From contig JASLXL010000093.1 in the NCBI GenBank assembly GCA_030740335.1, forward strand, positions 1 through 5,564: 5,564 nt of DNA, given 5' to 3'. Positions 5,370 to 5,564 of the stretch are shown here, piece after piece; position 1 is the stretch's first letter; the number at the start of each line of letters is the position of its first letter. The notes under the pieces were generated by a model. That model was not told where the DNA came from and searched no databases. It saw only the letters and a list, made by a program, of their open reading frames with translations. This stretch comes from SAR202 cluster bacterium (GTDB lineage Bacteria; Chloroflexota; Dehalococcoidia; SAR202; CAJWER01). Made by a program: the position numbers and the translations under genes.

Positions 5370-5564
5370 ATGAGTCAGCAGAACGGCAACGGTCGGTTCC
5401 AGGTCTCGCGCCGCGATTTCCTGAGGATCGGCGGGGCGACGGTTGCTGCGACGGCGGCGACCGTCGCCTTAAAACGGCTGGCCTTTCTGCAGTCCATGGA
5501 CAGCATCGACAACCCGCTCGCGTTCTATCCCAATCGGGACTGGGAGGACATATACAGGGACCAG
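5370..5564 (+). CDS. Tat-exported molybdoenzyme catalytic subunit (NarG/NxrA-like, type II DMSO reductase group), N-terminus only
   Basis: The first 65 codons of a gene that runs off the right edge. AGGAGG (5355-5360) lies 9 nt before the ATG. Residues 12-17 give the twin-arginine motif (V-S-R14-R15-D-F-L), followed by an Ala/Thr/Gly-rich hydrophobic stretch (20-34) and basic KR, so the folded cofactor-loaded protein would be exported. Residues 48-65 (NPLAFYPNRDWEDIYRDQ) match the conserved start of the mature alpha subunit in extracytoplasmic nitrate reductases (pNarG), nitrite oxidoreductases (NxrA) and related type II DMSO reductase enzymes, just before the Fe-S-binding motif that would follow off the edge. 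E. coli-type cytoplasmic NarG has a similar RDWE but no such intact Tat signal. The substrate (nitrate, nitrite, chlorate, selenate or other) cannot be decided from this fragment. It is divergent from the cupredoxin and oxidase genes. Confidence 0.75.
   Translation, partial: MSQQNGNGRFQVSRRDFLRIGGATVAATAATVALKRLAFLQSMDSIDNPLAFYPNRDWEDIYRDQ

Overview
The window holds a compact aerobic-respiration locus, probably from a member of the Chloroflexota. Three things suggest this. The first is a lipoprotein with a VAC-GGG lipobox followed by a long Thr/Pro linker, a style common in that phylum. The second is an A2-type haem-copper oxidase with two extra N-terminal helices. The third is a small blue-copper protein next to an oxidase whose subunit II carries no fused cytochrome c. 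The phylum call is an inference from gene style, not from a marker gene.

Left edge to about 4.1 kb, all on the minus strand. Reading in the direction of transcription, the order is ctaC (subunit II, CuA), ctaD (subunit I, haem a/a3/CuB), ctaF (subunit IV) and ctaE (subunit III). They are tightly packed (8, 55 and 3 nt apart) and are very probably one operon. A YceI-domain lipoprotein follows 130 nt further on and runs off the left edge.

4.1-5.37 kb. Upstream of ctaC is a roughly 380-nt gene-free stretch. It holds a five-unit array of an 11-bp direct repeat and, at its far end, a perfect 13-bp-stem hairpin that closes the preceding minus-strand gene. That gene encodes an amicyanin-like cupredoxin domain with all four copper ligands, but it has no convincing start or signal peptide and may be truncated or frameshifted. 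Next comes a regulatory region for the divergent plus-strand gene. It contains a CRP/FNR-like palindrome, two more copies of the same 11-bp repeat in the same orientation relative to the downstream gene, promoter-like elements and a leader inverted repeat.

5.37 kb to the right edge, plus strand. This is the first 65 codons of a Tat-exported molybdoenzyme catalytic subunit of the NarG/NxrA-like (type II DMSO reductase) group.

Together the genes suggest a module in which a periplasmic molybdoenzyme and a terminal oxidase may be co-regulated through the shared 11-bp repeat, with the cupredoxin a plausible electron carrier to CuA. The oxidase has notable substitutions: a hydrophobic residue at the K-channel lysine position, and Gln at the conserved subunit I His of the Mg site.
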